NCBI RefSeq assembly: GCF_020531965.1
Contig: NZ_JAJAWH010000004.1
Coordinates: 1 to 64,000, forward strand
Source of the DNA: Pseudorhizobium xiangyangii
GTDB lineage: Bacteria > Pseudomonadota > Alphaproteobacteria > Rhizobiales > Rhizobiaceae
DNA length: 64,000 nt
Reading direction: 5' to 3'
Position 1 is the first letter of the stretch; every line of letters starts with the position of its first letter. Below, piece by piece: positions 63,403-64,000 of the stretch. The position numbers and the translations under genes are program-made. Under the pieces are notes generated by a model. That model saw only the letters and a program-made list of their open reading frames with translations. It did not search any database and was not told the origin of the DNA.

Positions 63403-64000
63403 TCAGTCCAGGTCGGCGACAGCCGCATCCGAGCCGCTGATGCGGTGTGCCAGCGCTGCTTCCATGAACTCGTTGAGATCACCGTTCAGCACGTCGTCGG
63501 GAGCGGTGCTTTCCACACCCGTGCGCAGGTCCTTCACCAACTGATAGGGCTGCAGCACGTAGGAACGGATCTGGTGGCCCCAGCCGATATCGGTCTTGGA
63601 CGCCGCCTCGGCATTGGCGGCCTCTTCACGCTTCTTGAGCTCCGCTTCGTACAAGCGCGAACGCAGCATCTCCCACGCCTTGGCGCGGTTCTTGTGCTGC
63701 GAACGCTCCTGCTGGCAGGCTACGGCGATACCGGTGGGAATATGCGTGATACGCACGGCCGAGTCGGTCGTGTTGACGTGCTGTCCGCCGGCGCCCGACG
63801 AGCGGTAGGTGTCGATACGGCAGTCGCTTTCGTTGACGTCGATCTGAATCGAGTCGTCGACCACCGGATAGACCCAGATCGATGAGAACGAGGTGTGACG
63901 ACGCGCATTCGAATCGTAAGGCGAGATGCGGACGAGCCGGTGAACGCCGGATTCAGTCTTCATCCAGCCATAGGCATTGTGGCCCTTGACGAGAATGGTC
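63403..64000 (-). CDS. prfB: Peptide chain release factor 2 (3' part)
   Basis: C-terminal 199 codons of RF2; the gene continues past the window's right edge. Catalytic Gly-Gly-Gln in Gly-Ala-Gly-Gly-Gln-His-Val-Asn, the preceding Tyr-Arg-Ser-Ser, and Thr-Gly-Val-His-Arg-Leu-Val-Arg are the family marks. The Gly-Gln-His-Val-Asn spacing distinguishes peptidyl-hydrolase RFs. The stop-codon-recognition SPF motif lies outside the window. Host gene. Confidence 0.93.
   Translation of the reverse strand, partial: TILVKGHNAYGWMKTESGVHRLVRISPYDSNARRHTSFSSIWVYPVVDDSIQIDVNESDCRIDTYRSSGAGGQHVNTTDSAVRITHIPTGIAVACQQERSQHKNRAKAWEMLRSRLYEAELKKREEAANAEAASKTDIGWGHQIRSYVLQPYQLVKDLRTGVESTAPDDVLNGDLNEFMEAALAHRISGSDAAVADLD

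Overview
The window looks like the chromosome of an alphaproteobacterium of the order Rhizobiales, probably Rhizobiaceae. The host genes that can be read are rlmB, cysQ, a MucR/Ros-type zinc-finger regulator, nadK, prfB and tRNA genes for Gly, Tyr and Thr. They are interrupted by two integrated elements. Genus and species are not claimed.

Layout. Positions 1-2420 are the integrase end of a first element (prophage or island, mostly outside the window), which abuts the 3' end of tRNA-Gly(TCC). Positions 2444-6199 are host: tRNA-Gly, tRNA-Tyr, rlmB, a broken piece of an APS kinase (cysC) gene, cysQ, a MucR-like regulator and about 500 bases without a recognisable gene. Positions 6200-62366 are a complete-looking 56-kb prophage inserted in the 3' end of tRNA-Thr(TGT), flanked by identical 51-bp attL and attR sequences. 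After it come tRNA-Thr, nadK and the 3' part of prfB.

Prophage plan. At the left end a short rightward cassette carries a Lar-like zinc protein, a staphylococcal-nuclease-like protein, a small membrane protein, a phage-encoded DNA polymerase III beta clamp, and the tyrosine integrase. A leftward early region (10.0-17.1 kb) contains tightly overlapping small genes, an HNH nuclease, a TOPRIM/Spo11-like protein, and a RecT-type annealing protein with a YqaJ-type exonuclease. A CI-like repressor (leftward) and a Cro-like gene (rightward) form the switch near 17.8 kb. The rightward early operon (18.2-26.1 kb) has a beta-class DNA methyltransferase, a DEAD/DEAH helicase, a possible PD-(D/E)xK protein, a VRR-NUC nuclease and a primase-helicase. 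A second leftward accessory block (26.6-32.1 kb) holds small unknown proteins, a VVA0879-family protein, a WYL/DUF551-like protein and a cytosine-methylase-like protein. An AT-rich, repeat-bearing gap (32.2-32.5 kb) is followed by two isolated rightward genes, an unusual non-coding gap (33.75-34.04 kb) and a third leftward block (34.1-36.7 kb).

The late region (36.8-62.2 kb, all rightward) is a mosaic. A lambda-type head module (TerS, gpA-type TerL, gpW-type joiner, gpB-type portal, S49 protease with scaffold, gpD, gpE) is joined to a P2-type contractile tail module (gpV, W, J, I, fibre, chaperone, sheath FI, tube FII, E/E' with a -1 frameshift site, tape measure, U, X, D). Lysis follows: muramidase, overlapping i-spanin and o-spanin, and small membrane proteins. 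The particle would be a myovirus.

The most unusual signals are regulatory. Two repeated, promoter-associated motifs tie the scattered operons together. One is a palindrome TATGCR-YCA-YGCATA lying on the -10 element of TTGACA-N17 promoters. The other is TTGACGWTTTGCAAA. The phage beta clamp, a 20-bp palindrome built from everted parS-like half-sites, and an AT-rich repeat region that could be a replication origin are also worth attention.
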